This document shows positions 62,337 to 64,000 of a DNA stretch of 64,000 nucleotides, piece after piece. Every line of letters begins with the position of its first letter. Position 1 is the first letter of the stretch. The notes below the pieces were generated by a model. It did not search any database. It had not been told where the DNA came from and saw nothing but the letters and a program-made list of their open reading frames with translations. The position numbers and the translations under genes were made by a program. The stretch comes from Nocardia vulneris (GTDB lineage Bacteria > Actinomycetota > Actinomycetes > Mycobacteriales > Mycobacteriaceae), in assembly GCF_001613425.1 (NCBI RefSeq), contig NZ_BDCI01000001.1, forward strand, positions 62,001 to 126,000, in the 5' to 3' direction.

Positions 62337-63524
62337 TCAGATCCTGCGATTGGCCGGCAGCACGAACCGCCGGAATACGAGTTCACGAAGCACGTCGTCG
62401 CCGGCTTCGACGATGGTCACCGCCCGGATATCGCGCAGGTACTTGGCGATGGGCAGTTCGGTGGTATAGCCGAGGCCGCCGAACATCTCCGAGCCGACCG
62501 TGGCCACCTGCCAGCCGGTCTGGCCGCAGAACATCTTGGTGGTCAGGGCCGACCGCAGCGCACCACGCTGGAGGAATTCCGCGGCGGGGTCCTCGGTCGC
62601 CATGATGGTGTCGTATTCGGTTGCCGCGGCCAGGCATTGATTGCGCATGACGTCGATCTGCATTTCCATCTGCCCGAGTTTGCTTGCGAACACCGCATTC
62701 TCGATGAGGGTGCGCCCGCCCAGCGGTTTGGTCATCGCGTAATCCAGGCAGATATCGCGGATCCGCCTGGCCACGCCGAGCGCGATGGTCCCGATCAGGA
62801 TCCGGCTCGAGTTCAGGCCGACCTCGATGATCTTGAGTCCCGGCCCGTGCAGCACGTTGCCGCTCGGCACGACGCAGTCGGTGAACGACACCTGATAGGT
62901 GCCCGCCGACCGGAGACCGATCATGTCCCAGCGTTTGACCACCTGCGCACCCGGCGTGTCCCGAGGCACGAGCACCGCGTGATAGGCGGCGCCCTTCTTG
63001 TCTCCGACGGACCTGGCGAACACGACGAGGTAATCGGCGAAGCCGGAATTGGTGGAGAACATCTTCTCGCCGTTGAGCACCACGTCGTCGCCGCGCCGGG
63101 TGAGCGTGGTGGCGAGATTGATCAGCTCGCTGCCCGCCGCCTGCTCGCTGCCCAGCGCGGCCGAGTACCCGCCCTCGCGGGTCATCGCCGTGAGGAACCG
63201 CTCTTTGAGTTCCGGTGCGCCGTAGAGCGAAACCATCGAGCTGCTGAGGATGGAGATCAGCAGGGTGAAGGCCGAGCCCGCGTCGGCGTAGGCGAGCTCG
63301 GAGACGAGGTCGATGCTGTCGGCGAGGCCGAGGCCGGCGCCACCGTATTCGGTGGGCAGCCACCAGTTCAGCAGTCCCCTCTTGTGCAGAGGTTCGTACA
63401 GTGCGAGGGGCGGTTCCGCGCCGGAATCGAATTCGGCGTCGTGGCCGAGCAACGTGGTCCGCGCGAACTCGCGGACGGCTTGCAGCGCTGCTGCCGGTGA
63501 CGGCGGCGGGTCGTCAGGATGCAC
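62337..63524 (-). CDS. Acyl-CoA dehydrogenase family protein
   Basis: The 395-residue flavoprotein has the family layout: an N-terminal helical domain, LPTEYGGAGLGLADSIDLVSELAYADAGSAF, the FAD-binding middle with ALGSEQAAGSELINLATT and a C-terminal helical domain. The last ends GGLGYTTELPIAKYLRDIRAVTIVEAGDDVLRELV, where the Glu of VEAG sits at the usual catalytic-base place. In biosynthetic operons such enzymes oxidise carrier-bound acyl or aminoacyl groups. It follows the DUF3291 gene by 3 bases and precedes the thioesterase gene. Confidence 0.9.
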   Translation of the reverse strand: MHPDDPPPSPAAALQAVREFARTTLLGHDAEFDSGAEPPLALYEPLHKRGLLNWWLPTEYGGAGLGLADSIDLVSELAYADAGSAFTLLISILSSSMVSLYGAPELKERFLTAMTREGGYSAALGSEQAAGSELINLATTLTRRGDDVVLNGEKMFSTNSGFADYLVVFARSVGDKKGAAYHAVLVPRDTPGAQVVKRWDMIGLRSAGTYQVSFTDCVVPSGNVLHGPGLKIIEVGLNSSRILIGTIALGVARRIRDICLDYAMTKPLGGRTLIENAVFASKLGQMEMQIDVMRNQCLAAATEYDTIMATEDPAAEFLQRGALRSALTTKMFCGQTGWQVATVGSEMFGGLGYTTELPIAKYLRDIRAVTIVEAGDDVLRELVFRRFVLPANRRI

Positions 63525-63527
63525 CGA

Positions 63528-63971
63528 TCAGTCCTTTCCGGATACGGGTGGCGGGAACGCGCGACGGAACGTAAATGCCTCCTGCGTCGGACCTTTCGCG
63601 TTCAGCAGGTCCAGCCTGGCCATGCTTTCGCCGACATCGGGCAGGCTGCCGACGGGCAGCCACCACAGCACCGACGGAGCACCGCGCGGCGGCTTGAACC
63701 ACTTCCGGCGGATGCGCAGGGAACCGGCGTGCTCGCCCCGATAGGTGAACTCCCGCAACGTCGCCATGTCCTCCCATACCGAAATGTTCAGCATGTAGGG
63801 GTCTTCGGGGAGATCGAACAGCGACTCGAGCCGGAAGACGAAACCCGGTGCCGCGCGGGCCATCGCGTCGATCTTCAACGCGAGCTCGTGGAAGTCGGCG
63901 AGCGTCTCGGACTTCAGCGAGTCGACGGCGTAAAGGATGTTCGCCTGCGCGAGATGATATTCACCACTCAT
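63528..63971 (-). CDS. DUF3291 domain protein
   Basis: The 147-residue protein matches the DUF3291 family (HLAQANILYAV at the start, NISVWEDMATLREFTYRGEHAGSLRIRRKWF in the middle, LWWLPVG). It is a ferredoxin-fold, antibiotic-monooxygenase-like family of unknown function. AGGAGG lies ten bases before the ATG, which overlaps a TGA of a probable upstream gene. It is part of the operon with the acyl-CoA dehydrogenase and thioesterase genes, so it probably has a small biosynthetic role. Confidence 0.85.
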   Translation of the reverse strand: MSGEYHLAQANILYAVDSLKSETLADFHELALKIDAMARAAPGFVFRLESLFDLPEDPYMLNISVWEDMATLREFTYRGEHAGSLRIRRKWFKPPRGAPSVLWWLPVGSLPDVGESMARLDLLNAKGPTQEAFTFRRAFPPPVSGKD

Positions 63972-64000
63972 CGTGTCGAGGCCTCCTGTGCGGCGGGCAG
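63968..64000 (-). CDS. C-terminal tip of an upstream gene (cut by window end)
   Basis: The minus strand from base 64000 reads LPAAQEASTR and a TGA whose bases overlap the DUF3291 ATG (ATGA). This 4-base overlap is the same coupling used elsewhere in the window, so an upstream gene is likely. Nothing can be said about its product. Confidence 0.4.
   Translation of the reverse strand: MPAAQEASTR

Overview
The window is high-GC actinomycete DNA and most resembles Nocardia or a close relative. The grounds are a Nocardia-type carboxylic acid reductase, an F420-type luciferase-like oxidoreductase, a fatty acyl-AMP ligase, UdgX, GTG starts, strong C/G third positions and dense GTGA/ATGA gene overlaps. 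The assignment is from gene content only. I saw no rRNA, tRNA, CRISPR array, IS element or prophage module.

Left edge (1-3627): the 3' end of a polyketide/lipid-type biosynthetic operon: FkbH-like C-terminus, type II thioesterase, Sfp-type phosphopantetheinyl transferase and fatty acyl-AMP ligase, followed by a hairpin. Next (3843-8526) is an aromatic catabolic operon, flavin hydroxylase -> extradiol dioxygenase -> aromatic-acid MFS permease, divergent from an IclR regulator with a perfect palindrome between them. Then come a hypothetical protein, an alpha/beta hydrolase, a Methyltransf_19-type methyltransferase, an LLM oxidoreductase and the carboxylic acid reductase (12068-15562).

15762-30740 is a run of redox, envelope and DNA-damage genes: CtaG-like, CinA C-domain, flavodoxin-like, Zn-dehydrogenase, GltB-like FMN protein, STAS, PLP decarboxylase, UdgX, SRPBCC, NDH-2-like, HhH-GPD-like, GCS2 ligase, topoisomerase IB and CYTH-CHAD. 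It has the flavour of a stress/housekeeping-accessory block.

The most interesting region is 31951-39132, a tight seven-gene minus-strand operon. In transcription order it reads DegT-type PLP aminotransferase, MFS exporter, sulfotransferase, atypical SDR, an HK97-fold capsid-like protein of encapsulin size, a DadA-like FAD oxidoreductase and an Asp/Glu-racemase-like protein. Four junctions are 4-base overlaps or 2-base gaps, and no phage genes are present. This fits a natural-product (family 3-like) encapsulin cluster, in which a virus-derived protein shell is made together with enzymes for an aminated, sulfated or oxidised small molecule. Beside it lies a TetR-controlled MacB/FtsX-type ABC exporter (39416-43114).

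43224-49608 holds a complete pyruvate/branched-chain 2-oxoacid dehydrogenase operon (lpd, E1 alpha, E1 beta, E2) with a strong intrinsic terminator and an upstream PucR regulator. 49664-61412 holds regulators and transporters: a large LuxR-type ATPase regulator, an exported epoxide-hydrolase-like lipoprotein, an ABC-F protein, a YfcC-type carrier, an MFS exporter divergent from a LysR gene, and an ArsR-like regulator with its MFS exporter behind a 40-bp operator-like dyad. The right edge (61546-64000) is the end of another probable biosynthetic operon: DUF3291 protein, acyl-CoA dehydrogenase and type II thioesterase, with an upstream gene cut by the window end.
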